The translations under genes were made by a program, and so were the position numbers. Shown one piece after another: positions 26,480 to 34,899 of a stretch of 64,000 nucleotides of DNA. The notes beneath the pieces are model-generated. The model did not search any database and was not told the DNA's origin. It saw only the letters and a list, made by a program, of their open reading frames with translations. Location: NCBI RefSeq assembly GCF_029674545.1, contig NZ_CP121354.1, positions 124,001 through 188,000 of the forward strand, read 5' to 3'. Source of the DNA: Mesorhizobium sp. WSM4904 (GTDB taxonomy: Bacteria; Pseudomonadota; Alphaproteobacteria; Rhizobiales; Rhizobiaceae). Positions within the stretch are counted from its first letter, which is position 1; each line of letters starts with the position of its first letter.

Positions 26480-28033
26480 GTGAGGCCGATCGAGACCAGA
26501 TACGCCCGTAGCGGGGATATGCGGATCGCCTACCAAGTGGTCGGCCAGGGTTCGTTCGATCTCGTCTTCGTGCCGGGCTTCATCTCCAATCTCGACCTGC
26601 AGTGGGAAGACGAAGGCTACAGCCGCCTGCTGAAACGGCTCTCGGCCTTCTCGCGGCTGATCCTGTTCGACAAACGCGGCACCGGCCTTTCCGACCGCGT
26701 CGACACCCGTCACCTGCCGAGCCTCGAGACCCGCATGGACGACGTGCGCGCGGTGATGGATGCCGCCGGCAGCGGCCGCGCCGCGATCCTCGGCGCGTCG
26801 GAAGGCGCGCCAATGGCGATGCTGTTCGGCGCCACCTATCCGGAGCGAACGCGGGCGCTGGTGGTTTACGGCGGCTATGCGCATTTCCACAAATGGGTGA
26901 TGCCACCGGAGCGGCTGGAAGCCTTCATCGAGACGGCGGAGACCTCCTGGGGCACCGGCGCGACCTTGCCCAATTTCGCGCCGGGCCGGGTGGACGACAC
27001 GCATTTTTCCCATTGGTGGGCCCGGTTCGAACGGCTGTCGGCCAGCCCGACCGCCGCGGCGGCCCTTGCCCGCATGAATGCCGGCATCGACGTGCGCGGC
27101 ATACTGCCGGCGATCAGCGCGCCGACGCTGCTCGTCCATCGCCGTAACGACGCGCGCGTCGACCCGAAGGCCAGCCGCTTCCTCGCCAGGAAGATCCACG
27201 GTGCCCGGCTGGTCGAAATCCCCGGCCGCGACCATCCGATCTGGACCGGAGACGTCGACCGCGTGGCCGACCTGATCGAGGAGTTCCTGACCGGCCAGCC
27301 GGCGGTCGCCGACACCGAGCGCGTGCTCGCCGCGCTGCTGGTGACGCGCATCTACGACACGGCCAAGCTCGGCGACCGCATGTGGAGCGAACGCAGCCAG
27401 CGCTTCCAGGAGACATGGCGGCTCTTGGTCGGCCGCCATGGCGGGCGTGTCGCCGGCACGCATGGCGAATTGATGATCTCGCGCTTCGATGGGCCGGCGC
27501 GCTCCATACGCTGCGCGGCGGCGCTGCGCGACGCCGCGCAGCAGATCGGCGTGGCGAGCGCGCAAGGGGTGCATGTCGGCGAGATCGAAATGCGCGGCGC
27601 GCCGGTCGGCCTGACGGCGCGGGTGACGATGCAGCTCGCCACCCATGCCGGGCGCGGGGACATCCTAGCCTCGCAGCTGGTCGCCGAACTCGCGGTAGGC
27701 TCCGGCCTGCATTTCGTCGACGCCGGCCGCATCACCCTCGACGAATTGGGCGAGCCGCTGCCGGTGGTACAGGCGACGTCGGAACAGCATCTGGAACCCG
27801 CCTGCCGCCCCAAACCCAAAGCAATGGAGCCGGTCGCCTTGACGGCCCGGGAAAGCGAGGTGGTGAGCCTGATCGCGGACGGCATGAGCAATGCGGCGAT
27901 CGCCGCCGAGCTGAAACTCAGCGAGCATACGGTCAAGCGGCACGTCGCCAACATACTGCTCAAGCTCGACCTGCCGTCGCGGGCAGCGGCGGCGGCGTTC
28001 TCGGCAAGGCACGCTGGCCCGGACGGGCCATGA
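26480..28033 (+). CDS. Three-domain regulator: alpha/beta hydrolase, degenerate cyclase, LuxR helix-turn-helix
   Basis: A 517-aa fusion counted from the GTG at 26480 behind GGGGG; an in-frame TTG 72 bases upstream has no ribosome site. Residues about 15-270 form an alpha/beta hydrolase with nucleophile elbow GASEG (S107) and a C-terminal histidine in GRDHPIW. Residues about 280-425 resemble a class III nucleotidyl cyclase (GVHVGEIEMRG, AGRGDILASQLV), but the metal aspartates are lost: the usual FTDIVGST is VTRIYDTA and GDG is THGE. Residues about 454-515 are a LuxR helix-turn-helix. It probably senses a small hydrophobic ligand and binds DNA. Cyclase activity is unlikely. Confidence 0.85.
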   Translation: MRPIETRYARSGDMRIAYQVVGQGSFDLVFVPGFISNLDLQWEDEGYSRLLKRLSAFSRLILFDKRGTGLSDRVDTRHLPSLETRMDDVRAVMDAAGSGRAAILGASEGAPMAMLFGATYPERTRALVVYGGYAHFHKWVMPPERLEAFIETAETSWGTGATLPNFAPGRVDDTHFSHWWARFERLSASPTAAAALARMNAGIDVRGILPAISAPTLLVHRRNDARVDPKASRFLARKIHGARLVEIPGRDHPIWTGDVDRVADLIEEFLTGQPAVADTERVLAALLVTRIYDTAKLGDRMWSERSQRFQETWRLLVGRHGGRVAGTHGELMISRFDGPARSIRCAAALRDAAQQIGVASAQGVHVGEIEMRGAPVGLTARVTMQLATHAGRGDILASQLVAELAVGSGLHFVDAGRITLDELGEPLPVVQATSEQHLEPACRPKPKAMEPVALTARESEVVSLIADGMSNAAIAAELKLSEHTVKRHVANILLKLDLPSRAAAAAFSARHAGPDGP

Positions 28034-28141
28034 GAGCCATGGCGCTTTCGAGCGAAGCGGGCGAAGCGCCTTAAGGGTTACGAATTCTTCCCATGCAGGC
28101 CGGGCGATGTCGCCGAGACGGCACTGCGAATGGAGGATGAA

Positions 28142-28615
28142 ATGCTGAAACTGAATCGCAAGATCGGATTGCTGGCGTTTGCCGCAGGCGCATTGCTGGC
28201 CATCACCTCGGCTCGAGCCGAAGACGCTTCGGCCACCGCCGCCTACAAGGACATCCAGGCGACGCTCGGCTCGGTGCCAGATATGTTCAAGACATTGCCG
28301 GACGTCGCCGTGGCCGGCGCCTGGGCCGAGATCAAGGGCGTCCAGCTCAATCCGAACACCGCCCTCAACGGCAAGACCAAGGAACTGATGGGCCTCGCGG
28401 TCGCCTCGCAGATCCCCTGCCAGTACTGCATCTATTTCCACACGCTGGCGGCCAAGGCCAACGGCGCGAGCGACGAAGAGATCAAGGAGGCCGTGGCGAT
28501 GGCGGCGATCGTGCGGCACTGGTCGACCATGCTCAACGGCAGCCAGGTCGACCTCGCCGCCTTCAAGAAGCAGACCGACGACCTGTTCGCCGCCGTCAAG
28601 GCGAAGTCGCAGTGA
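28142..28615 (+). CDS. Exported AhpD-like carboxymuconolactone decarboxylase-family protein
   Basis: A 157-aa protein with a Sec signal peptide (residues 1-26, ending SARA). The AhpD-type redox motif is C93-Q-Y-C96 followed by H100 (CQYCIYFH). AhpD proteins are disulfide reductases supporting peroxidase; an exported form would act in the periplasm. The start ATG 28142 follows GGAGGATGA. It is 108 bp after the fusion regulator in the same direction, and three further small genes of stress type follow, so the group may be its target. That link is inferred. Confidence 0.82.
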   Translation: MLKLNRKIGLLAFAAGALLAITSARAEDASATAAYKDIQATLGSVPDMFKTLPDVAVAGAWAEIKGVQLNPNTALNGKTKELMGLAVASQIPCQYCIYFHTLAAKANGASDEEIKEAVAMAAIVRHWSTMLNGSQVDLAAFKKQTDDLFAAVKAKSQ

Positions 28616-28687
28616 GAACTCGCTGCCCGGCACGTGCCGGGCAGCGCCCCAATCGAATGCCCGGTCAGACGGGCCATGGAGATCAAA

Positions 28688-29050
28688 ATGCTGACCAAGA
28701 CACAAATTGTGGACGGCGCGGCGATCAAGAAGGCGATCGAAGGCCGTGACGGCAGGCTGCTTTCAAGCTTCTACACCGATGACGCGCTGGTGCGCGTGAT
28801 CGACCGCAACAACCCGCCGAGCAAGCCGCGCGAAATCCGCGGCCGCGCGGCGATCACCACGTTCTGGGACGACATCTGCAGCCGGGCGATGACCCACAAG
28901 GTCGACACCACAATCGCCGAAGGCGACAGCCTCGCCTTCACGCAAGCCTGCGCCTATCCGGACGGCACGAAAGTGTTCTGCGCGGCGATGCTGGAACTGA
29001 AGAACGGCCGCATTGCACGGCAGACGGTCGTGCAGGCCTGGGACGAGTAG
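28688..29050 (+). CDS. SnoaL/NTF2-like protein
   Basis: A 120-aa single-domain protein with the cone-shaped NTF2 fold: helix AIKKAIEGRDGRLLSSFYTDDA, then IRGRAAITTFWDDI and a final beta-sheet ending KNGRIARQTVVQAWDE. Such proteins act as isomerases, cyclases or ligand binders; no catalytic residues allow a choice. I start at ATG 28688, which has TGGAGA just upstream; an ATG 12 bases before is possible. It lies between the AhpD-like gene and a small unknown gene on the same strand. Confidence 0.78.
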   Translation: MLTKTQIVDGAAIKKAIEGRDGRLLSSFYTDDALVRVIDRNNPPSKPREIRGRAAITTFWDDICSRAMTHKVDTTIAEGDSLAFTQACAYPDGTKVFCAAMLELKNGRIARQTVVQAWDE

Positions 29051-29090
29051 ACCAACCGCGGCTCAACCGCAAATCTGGGAGGAGAAGCAA

Positions 29091-29405
29091 ATGTTCAGCG
29101 CCAGATGGCAGATCGATGCCAAATTCGGGCACAAGCAAACCGCACTGGAACTGATGCGGAAATGGGAGCGCGAGATCGGCTCGCAGGTCGGCCTCGCCGA
29201 CCTGAAGTTCCGACTCATGACCGGTTCAGTCGGCGCGCGGGAAGCTACGATCGAGGCCCACCACGAGGTCGAGAGCCTGGCCCAGCTGGAGGAATTCTTC
29301 GCCAAGATCGCCAAGATCGAAGCGCACGCCAAATGGGGCAAGGAGCTGGAGCCCTATGTGGTGTCGGGCACCAGCGTCTGGCAGATCTTCCGGATCGTGG
29401 AGTAG
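29091..29405 (+). CDS. Conserved hypothetical protein, ferredoxin-like fold likely
   Basis: A 104-aa cytoplasmic protein with no motif that I can assign. The pattern of FSARWQIDAKFGHKQTALELMRKWE, a central strand RLMTGSVGAREATIEAHHEV, a helix LEEFFAKIAKIEAHAKWG and a final strand SGTSVWQIFRIV suggests a dimeric alpha/beta-barrel such as NIPSNAP or EthD relatives. ATG 29091 follows GGGAGGAGAAGCAA, a strong ribosome site. It ends the small plus-strand group that starts at 28142. Confidence 0.7.
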   Translation: MFSARWQIDAKFGHKQTALELMRKWEREIGSQVGLADLKFRLMTGSVGAREATIEAHHEVESLAQLEEFFAKIAKIEAHAKWGKELEPYVVSGTSVWQIFRIVE

Positions 29406-29423
29406 TGGCTTGAGCGGCAGGTA

Positions 29424-29470
29424 GATGAGGGGCGGAGCTGACTTCTCAGAACTTGGCGCTGCCCCTCATC
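29424..29470. repeat. Small palindromic repeat at a convergent junction
   Basis: GATGAGGGGCGGAGC and GCGCTGCCCCTCATC form imperfect inverted arms around about 17 bases. The GATGAGGGGC end is shared with the larger palindromes at 34.8, 41.9, 48.3 and 51.0 kb. Confidence 0.65.
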
Positions 29471-29484
29471 CGGCCCTTCGGTCC

Positions 29485-29970
29485 CTACATCAAGCCGAGC
29501 TGCTTGTAGAAGCCGAGCGCATCGTAATAGTCGCTCTGGGTCGCGATCTTGCCGTCCTTGATGGAAAACATCGAGGCACCGGTGAAGGAGAACTTCTTGC
29601 CGGTGGCGGCCGTGCCGTCGCCCCAGGCACCGGTGTTGGTGCCGGAGAACTCCCACTCGAACGAGACGCGGTCGCCATCGACAACCGGCTTGCCCTTCAT
29701 TGTCCAAACGGCATCGGGAACGGCCTTCAGGAAGTTGTCGATGACGCCGGTCTTGGCGGCGTCCTTGCCGGCCACCGGCTTGCCGACGGAGGCATCGTAA
29801 TAGGTCACGTCATCGGCGAAGTAGCCGGCGGCCTTGGCCGAGTCATGCGCATTCCAGGCCGCGACGTAGGCCTCGACCACCGACTGCGCGGTGTCTCCGG
29901 CAAAGGACGGCGTCACGGCGAAAAGCGCGGCGACGACGGCTGCTGATGTCAGAAATTGGCGGCGCTGCAT
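29485..29970 (-). CDS. Exported SnoaL-like protein with Tat-type leader
   Basis: A 161-aa protein. The N-terminus MQRRQFLTSAAVVAALF has the RRxFL pattern of a Tat signal, ending near SFAGD. The mature part is a SnoaL-like NTF2 fold: VVEAYVAAWNAHDSAKAAGYF, WEFSGTNTGAW and KKFSFTGASMFSIKDGKI. This steroid-isomerase or polyketide-cyclase-like class is common in rhizobia, with mostly unknown ligands. ATG 29970 is preceded by GGGAGG. It converges on the 29091 gene and lies upstream of patD on the same strand, separated by a repeat. Confidence 0.82.
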   Translation of the reverse strand: MQRRQFLTSAAVVAALFAVTPSFAGDTAQSVVEAYVAAWNAHDSAKAAGYFADDVTYYDASVGKPVAGKDAAKTGVIDNFLKAVPDAVWTMKGKPVVDGDRVSFEWEFSGTNTGAWGDGTAATGKKFSFTGASMFSIKDGKIATQSDYYDALGFYKQLGLM

Positions 29971-30010
29971 CGTTGTTTCCTCCCTGGTTGAAATGCTTGC
30001 CTCCGTTTCC

Positions 30011-30151
30011 TCCTCCCCTGTAGGAGAAGGTGACGAAGCTCGGTCGGATGAGGGGCGCCAGCCTGGCGCCAAGCTTACCCCTCACTCGGATTGCCAACCG
30101 ATTTGCGAAGAGCAAATCGGGCAATCCGACCTCTCCCACAAGGGAAGAGGT
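30011..30151. repeat. GC-rich palindromic intergenic repeat
   Basis: CTCCTCCCCTGTAGGAGAAGG at the left and CCTCTCCCACAAGGGAAGAGG at the right are imperfect inverted ends. Inside lie the hairpins GGCGCCAGCCTGGCGCC and CGATTTGCGAAGAGCAAATCG. Same general design as the elements at 48.3 and 51.0 kb. Confidence 0.75.
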
Positions 30152-30157
30152 AAAGCG

Positions 30158-31585
30158 CTAGCCGTGCGCCACCATGACGTGGCGAACGGCGGTGTAGTCT
30201 TCCAGCGCGTAAAGCGACATGTCCTTGCCGTAGCCGGACTGCTTGAGCCCGCCATGCGGCATCTCGTTGGTCAGCATGAAGTGGGTGTTGATCCAGGTGC
30301 AGCCATATTGCAGGCGGGCGGCCGTCGCCATGGCGCGCGAGATGTCCTTGGTCCACACGGACGAGGCGAGGCCGTAGTCGCTGTCGTTGGCCCAGTTCAC
30401 CGCTTCGTCGACCTCCGAGAAGCGGGTGATCGAGACGACCGGGCCGAATACCTCGCGGCGCACGATCTCGTCCTCCTGCAGCGCGCCGGCGACAACCGTC
30501 GGCTGATAGTAGAAGCCCGAGCCCTCGCCCGGCTTACCGCCGGTGGTGATCTCGATGTGCTTCAGTTCCGAGGCGCGCTCGACGAAACTCGAGACGCGGT
30601 CGCGCTGGCGACGCGAGATCAGCGGCCCGATCTCGTTCTCGGTATCTTCGGGAAGGTTGTACCTGATGGTCGAGACCGCCGAGGAGAGGTCGGCAACGAG
30701 CTTGTCGTAAATCTTCTTGCCGGCATAGATGCGGCAGGCGGCAGTGCAGTCCTGGCCGGCATTGTAGTAGCCGAAGGCGCGCAGCCCGTTGACCACGGCG
30801 CCGAGGTCGGCATCGTCGAACACGATCACCGGCGCCTTGCCGCCGAGTTCGAGATGCGTGCGCTTGACCGATTTGGCGGCGGCCTGCAGCACCTTCTTGC
30901 CGGTGGCAACGTCACCGGTGATCGAGATCATGTTGACCTTGGCATGGTTGATCAGCGTGTTGCCGACGCTGTCGCCGCGGCCGAGCACGACATTGACGAC
31001 GCCTTCCGGCAGAATCTCCGAGAGGATCTTCGCCAGCTTCAACGCCGTCAGCGGCGTCTGCTCCGACGGCTTGAAGACGACCGTGTTGCCGCCGCCGATC
31101 GCCGGCGCCAGCTTCCAGGCCATCATCATCAGCGGATAGTTCCAAGGCGCGATGGAGGCGACGATGCCGATCGGATCGCGCCTGACCATCGAGGTGTGGC
31201 CCGGCAGATATTCGCCGGCGACCTGGCCGGGCATCGAACGGACCGCGCCGGCGAAGAAGCGGTAGCAGTCGACGATCGCCGGAATCTCGTCATTGAGCAC
31301 CGCGTTGATCGGCTTGCCGCAATTCAACGCCTCGAGCTCCGCGAACTCCTTCGCCTCCGCCTCGATACGGTCCGCGATCTTCAAGAGATAGCCCGAGCGC
31401 TGCGCAGGCGTCGTGCGCGACCAACTGACGAACGCTTGTTCGGCGGCACTGACGGCGGCCTCGATCTGCGCCGGGCTCGCTTCGGCCAAGTTGAAGATGG
31501 TCGCCCCGGTTTTCGGATTGAGGATCGGCTCCTCGGTTTCGGTGCCCTTCTCGAATTTCGAGCCGATCAGCATCTGGGTGTCCAT
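30158..31585 (-). CDS. patD: Gamma-aminobutyraldehyde dehydrogenase PatD
   Basis: NAD-dependent aldehyde dehydrogenase, 475 aa, oxidising 4-aminobutanal (from putrescine) to GABA. Long blocks match E. coli PatD (YdcW): [73 protein letters not shown] with catalytic cysteine C280, and the end [20 protein letters not shown]. As in the E. coli ydcSTUVW cluster it is the last gene after a polyamine-type ABC importer. ATG 31585 has GGGAG upstream. Confidence 0.95.
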   Translation of the reverse strand: MDTQMLIGSKFEKGTETEEPILNPKTGATIFNLAEASPAQIEAAVSAAEQAFVSWSRTTPAQRSGYLLKIADRIEAEAKEFAELEALNCGKPINAVLNDEIPAIVDCYRFFAGAVRSMPGQVAGEYLPGHTSMVRRDPIGIVASIAPWNYPLMMMAWKLAPAIGGGNTVVFKPSEQTPLTALKLAKILSEILPEGVVNVVLGRGDSVGNTLINHAKVNMISITGDVATGKKVLQAAAKSVKRTHLELGGKAPVIVFDDADLGAVVNGLRAFGYYNAGQDCTAACRIYAGKKIYDKLVADLSSAVSTIRYNLPEDTENEIGPLISRRQRDRVSSFVERASELKHIEITTGGKPGEGSGFYYQPTVVAGALQEDEIVRREVFGPVVSITRFSEVDEAVNWANDSDYGLASSVWTKDISRAMATAARLQYGCTWINTHFMLTNEMPHGGLKQSGYGKDMSLYALEDYTAVRHVMVAHG

Positions 31586-31603
31586 TGGGTGTCTCCCTTA
31601 AAA

Positions 31604-31690
31604 GGAGCGAATAGCGAGTAGCGAATAGCGAGTAGAGGGACGGCTATGATTTCCCTATTGGCTATTCGCTACTCCCTACTCGCTGTTTTT
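31604..31690. repeat. Inverted microsatellite-like repeat, GAATAGCGAGTAGC units
   Basis: The left arm contains GAATAGCGAGTAGC about twice in tandem, the right arm the reverse complement pattern (GGCTATTCGCTACTCCCTACTCGC). The arms fold on each other across about 15 bases. It fills the gap between patD and the ydcV-type permease gene and touches the permease stop codon, so it may extend into the 3' end of the gene. Confidence 0.8.
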
Positions 31691-32505
31691 CATTTTCCAC
31701 TGCCGGCGATCTGGTCGCCGTCGCGGGTCAGGTAATAGGCAAGCAAGATCGGCAGCAGCGTCACCAGCACGACCACCATGGCCACGACATTGGTGACCGG
31801 GCGCTGGCGCGGGCGGATCAGCTCCTCCAGCATCCAGATCGGCACGGTCTGCTGTTGGCCGGCAGTGAAGGTGGTGACGATGACCTCGTCGAAGGACAGC
31901 GCGAAGGCGAGCATGCCGCCGGCAAGGAGCGCGGTGGCAATATTGGGCAGCACGACATGCCTGAACGTCTGGAAGCCGTCGGCGCCGAGGTCCATCGAGG
32001 CCTCGATCATCGAGCCGGAGGTGCGGCGGAAGCGGGCGACGGCGTTGTTGTAGACGACGACCACGCAGAAGGTGGCGTGGCCGAGCACGATCGTCCAGAA
32101 CGAGAACGGGATGTCGGCCAGAGCGAAGGCCGAGCGCAGCGCGATGCCGGTGATGATGCCTGGCAGCGCGATCGGCAATATGACCAGCAGCGAAATGGTC
32201 TCGCGGCCGAAGAAGTGCGTCTGCGAGACGGCAGCGGCGCAGAGCGTGCCCAGCACCAGGGCGATCGCCGTCGAGATGGCGGCGACGCGGATCGACAGCG
32301 ACAGCGCCTCCCATACGTCCGGCCGGTTCCAGGTGACGGCGAACCATTGCGTGGTCAGCCCCGGCGGCGGCCAGACGAAGCTCTTTTCTTCCGTCGTGAA
32401 GGCGTAGACGAAGATCAGAAGGATCGGCAGGTGCAGGAACAGCAGGCCGCAGGCGGCTGCGATCTTCAGGCCGAGCGGGGCGGACTGGCCGCGATCAGAG
32501 CGCAT
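31690..32505 (-). CDS. ydcV: Polyamine ABC transporter permease (YdcV/PotC type)
   Basis: Inner-membrane permease, 271 aa, with about six membrane segments. The EAA loop is seen in [22 protein letters not shown]. The opening [16 protein letters not shown] resembles PotC-type subunits. It overlaps the 3' end of the YdcU-type gene by 11 bp, so both are translated together. The unit with YdcU, YdcT and YdcS would import putrescine, spermidine or a related compound; the adjacent PatD favours putrescine. Confidence 0.9.
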   Translation of the reverse strand: MRSDRGQSAPLGLKIAAACGLLFLHLPILLIFVYAFTTEEKSFVWPPPGLTTQWFAVTWNRPDVWEALSLSIRVAAISTAIALVLGTLCAAAVSQTHFFGRETISLLVILPIALPGIITGIALRSAFALADIPFSFWTIVLGHATFCVVVVYNNAVARFRRTSGSMIEASMDLGADGFQTFRHVVLPNIATALLAGGMLAFALSFDEVIVTTFTAGQQQTVPIWMLEELIRPRQRPVTNVVAMVVVLVTLLPILLAYYLTRDGDQIAGSGK

Positions 32506-33460
32506 CGAAAGCCCCCAAGCGCTTGGCGCCCCAGAGGTAGAAGCCCATGATGACGATGGGCACCACGGTGAAGGCGGCGGCTAAAGGGATGTTGCCGGCG
32601 GTTCCCTGCTGCGAATAGACGGCCTGGCCGATGAAGAGCCGCGAGGTGCCGATGATCTGCGGGATGATGTAGTCGCCCAATGTCAGCGAGAAGGTGAAGA
32701 TCGAGCCGGCGACGATGCCGGGCAGCGCCAGCGGAAACAGCACGTTGCGGAAGGTCTGGCCGGGTGAGGCGCCGAGATCGGACGAGGCCTCGACCAGATT
32801 GCCTGGCACGCGCTCGAGCGCCGCCTGAACGGGGAGGATCATGAAAGGCAGCCAGACATAGACGAAGGCGATGAAGGTGCCGGTGAAGGACACCGAGAGC
32901 GAGTTGCCGCCGACGATCGGCAGCGACAGCCAGCCATCGAGCAGCCAAAGCAGGTTCAGCTTGGCGAACAGCCAGGTGAGGATGCCTTCCTTGGCGAGGA
33001 TCAGCTTCCAGGCATAGATCTTGACCAGGTAGCTCGACCACAGCGGCAGCATGACGCCGAGATAGAACAGCGCCTTCCAGCGGCCGCGCGCATAGCGTGC
33101 AGCGTAGTATGCGATGGGGAAAGCCACGACCGCGGAGGCGAGCGTGACAAGCGCCGCCATCGTCACCGTGCGCAGGATGATGTCGAGATTGGCGGCCTGG
33201 AACAGGTCGCCATAGGTCTTCAGCGTGAACTCGCGGTTGATGAGGCCGGAGAATTCGTCGATCGAGAAGAAGCTCTGCAAAAGCAGAGCGAAGAGCGAGC
33301 CGATATAGACGATGCCCAACCACTGAAGCGGCGGCAGCAGCATCAGAAGAAGCAGGAGTTTCGGCCGGCGCCAGAAGAGGTCGGAGAGCGCGCCGCGCAT
33401 GCCGCCGCTGCCCGGCAGGATGGCGGGGGCCGGATTGGAGTTGAGCGCGGCGATGGTCAT
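32495..33460 (-). CDS. ydcU: Polyamine ABC transporter permease (YdcU/PotB type)
   Basis: Inner-membrane permease, 321 aa. After a short cytoplasmic start comes [20 protein letters not shown] as the first membrane segment. The EAA loop is [46 protein letters not shown] precedes it. It forms the heteromeric channel with the YdcV-type subunit, whose gene overlaps its 3' end. Upstream, 253 bp carrying a 33-bp perfect inverted repeat separate it from the ATPase gene. Confidence 0.91.
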   Translation of the reverse strand: MTIAALNSNPAPAILPGSGGMRGALSDLFWRRPKLLLLLMLLPPLQWLGIVYIGSLFALLLQSFFSIDEFSGLINREFTLKTYGDLFQAANLDIILRTVTMAALVTLASAVVAFPIAYYAARYARGRWKALFYLGVMLPLWSSYLVKIYAWKLILAKEGILTWLFAKLNLLWLLDGWLSLPIVGGNSLSVSFTGTFIAFVYVWLPFMILPVQAALERVPGNLVEASSDLGASPGQTFRNVLFPLALPGIVAGSIFTFSLTLGDYIIPQIIGTSRLFIGQAVYSQQGTAGNIPLAAAFTVVPIVIMGFYLWGAKRLGAFDAL

Positions 33461-33508
33461 GGGGCCGCCTCGCCTTTGGGGAGGACATGGGAAAGGCAGA
33501 GTTCCTTC

Positions 33509-33668
33509 GCGCCCCCCTCTGTCCTGCCGGACATCTCCCCCACGAGGGGGGAGATCAGCAGCTCAGCCGCCGGCCCTCTCCCTGAAACTTTGATGATTGG
33601 CGAAAGCGGTCGCGACGTCCAATCTCCCCCCTTGCGGGGGAGATGTCCGGCAGGACAGAGGGGGGCGC
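33509..33668. repeat. Inverted repeat with perfect 33-bp arms within the ydc operon
   Basis: The arm at 33509-33541 begins GCGCCCCCCTCTGTCCTGCC and its exact reverse complement lies at 33636-33668. About 94 bp lie between, with further small dyads. It occupies the gap between the ATPase and YdcU permease genes, inside one transcription unit, and could slow RNA polymerase or define mRNA ends. Confidence 0.93.
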
Positions 33669-33713
33669 CGTAGAGCGCCTCGCCTGCCCGACAGGCTACT
33701 ATCCCAAGTGCCG

Positions 33714-34712
33714 TCATACCGTCTCGTCCATCAGATGCAGGTGCTCGCGGTTGAAGGTGAGCATCACCGCCTCGCCCTCGGCGGGCAGCGCCATGCCCGC
33801 CGGCACCATGGCATGGAGCCTGAGCCCGTCGGCATCGAGCGCCAACCTCGTGGTGGCGCCGAGATAGTTGGTGCCGACCAGGCGAGCGGCGACGCCGTCG
33901 CCGCTCGTCGCGGGAGAGACGCGGATGGATTCAGGCCTGAGACTCCCCCAGCGGTGCTGGCCGGAATAGCGGTGGACGAAATCCGGCGGCAGCACGTTGG
34001 ACGAGCCGACGAAATCGGCGACGAAGCGCGTCTTCGGCCGCTGGTAGATGTCCTCCGGCGTGCCGACCTGCATGATCCTGCCGTCGTTGAAGACGGCGAC
34101 GCGGTCGGCCATCGAGAGCGCTTCACCTTGGTCGTGGGTAACGAAGACGAAGGTGATGCCGAGCACTTTCTGCAGCGACTTCAATTCCTCCTGCATGTTC
34201 TCGCGCAGCTTGAGGTCGAGCGCGCCGAGCGGCTCGTCCAGCAGCAGCACCTTGGGCTGGTTGACCAGCGCGCGGGCAAGCGCGACGCGCTGGCGCTGGC
34301 CGCCGGAGAGCTGGCCGGGACGGCGGGTGCCGTAGCCCGGCAGCCGGACCAGCGACAGCGCCTCTTCCGCCGCCTTCAACCGCTCGGCCTTGCCAACGCC
34401 CTTGACCATCAACCCGTAGGCGACATTGTCGAGCACGTTCAAGTGCGGAAAGAGCGCGTAGTCCTGGAAGACGGTGTTGACGTTGCGGCGATAGGGCGGA
34501 ACGCCCTCGGCGCGCTCACCGAAGATGGAAATGGAGCCCGCCGTCGGCTGCTCGAAGCCGGCGATCAGCCTGAGGCAGGTCGTCTTGCCGGAACCGGACG
34601 GCCCGAGCATGGCGAAGAACTCGCCCGGCGCGATATCGAGATCGACCGCATCGACGGCGCGCACGCTGCCGAAATGGCGCGAGACTTGTTTGAAGGAAAC
34701 GGCGGAGGTCAT
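33714..34712 (-). CDS. ydcT: Polyamine ABC transporter ATP-binding protein (YdcT/PotA type)
   Basis: Cytoplasmic ATPase of the importer, 332 aa. Walker A is GPSGSGKTT at residues 37-45, the signature is LSGGQRQRVALARAL, Walker B is VLLLDEPLGALD and the switch histidine is in FVFVTHDQGEA. A C-terminal TOBE-like domain (about 245-330) follows, as in PotA. It is flanked by palindromic repeats on both sides but keeps the operon order ydcS-T-U-V-patD. Confidence 0.94.
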   Translation of the reverse strand: MTSAVSFKQVSRHFGSVRAVDAVDLDIAPGEFFAMLGPSGSGKTTCLRLIAGFEQPTAGSISIFGERAEGVPPYRRNVNTVFQDYALFPHLNVLDNVAYGLMVKGVGKAERLKAAEEALSLVRLPGYGTRRPGQLSGGQRQRVALARALVNQPKVLLLDEPLGALDLKLRENMQEELKSLQKVLGITFVFVTHDQGEALSMADRVAVFNDGRIMQVGTPEDIYQRPKTRFVADFVGSSNVLPPDFVHRYSGQHRWGSLRPESIRVSPATSGDGVAARLVGTNYLGATTRLALDADGLRLHAMVPAGMALPAEGEAVMLTFNREHLHLMDETV

Positions 34713-34750
34713 GGGCTGCCTTGAAGATCAGGCCTCAAATTCGGGCGTCT

Positions 34751-34876
34751 GCGCTGCCCCTCATCCGCCTGCCGGCACCTTCTCCCCGTGAAGGACGGAG
34801 AGAAGGGACAACCTCCAGCGCTGGCGACCCCTCTCCCCGTTCTTCACGGGGAGAGGGTAAGGGTGAGGGGCAGCGC
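34751..34876. repeat. GC-rich palindromic repeat between ydcS and ydcT
   Basis: Left end GCGCTGCCCCTCATCCGCC and right end GTGAGGGGCAGCGC are inverted. Internal blocks TTCTCCCCGTGAAG and CTTCACGGGGAGAGGG pair as well. The family also occurs at 41.87-42.06 kb. Confidence 0.85.
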
Positions 34877-34899
34877 CAATTTCCAAAGGCTAGGCGAGC

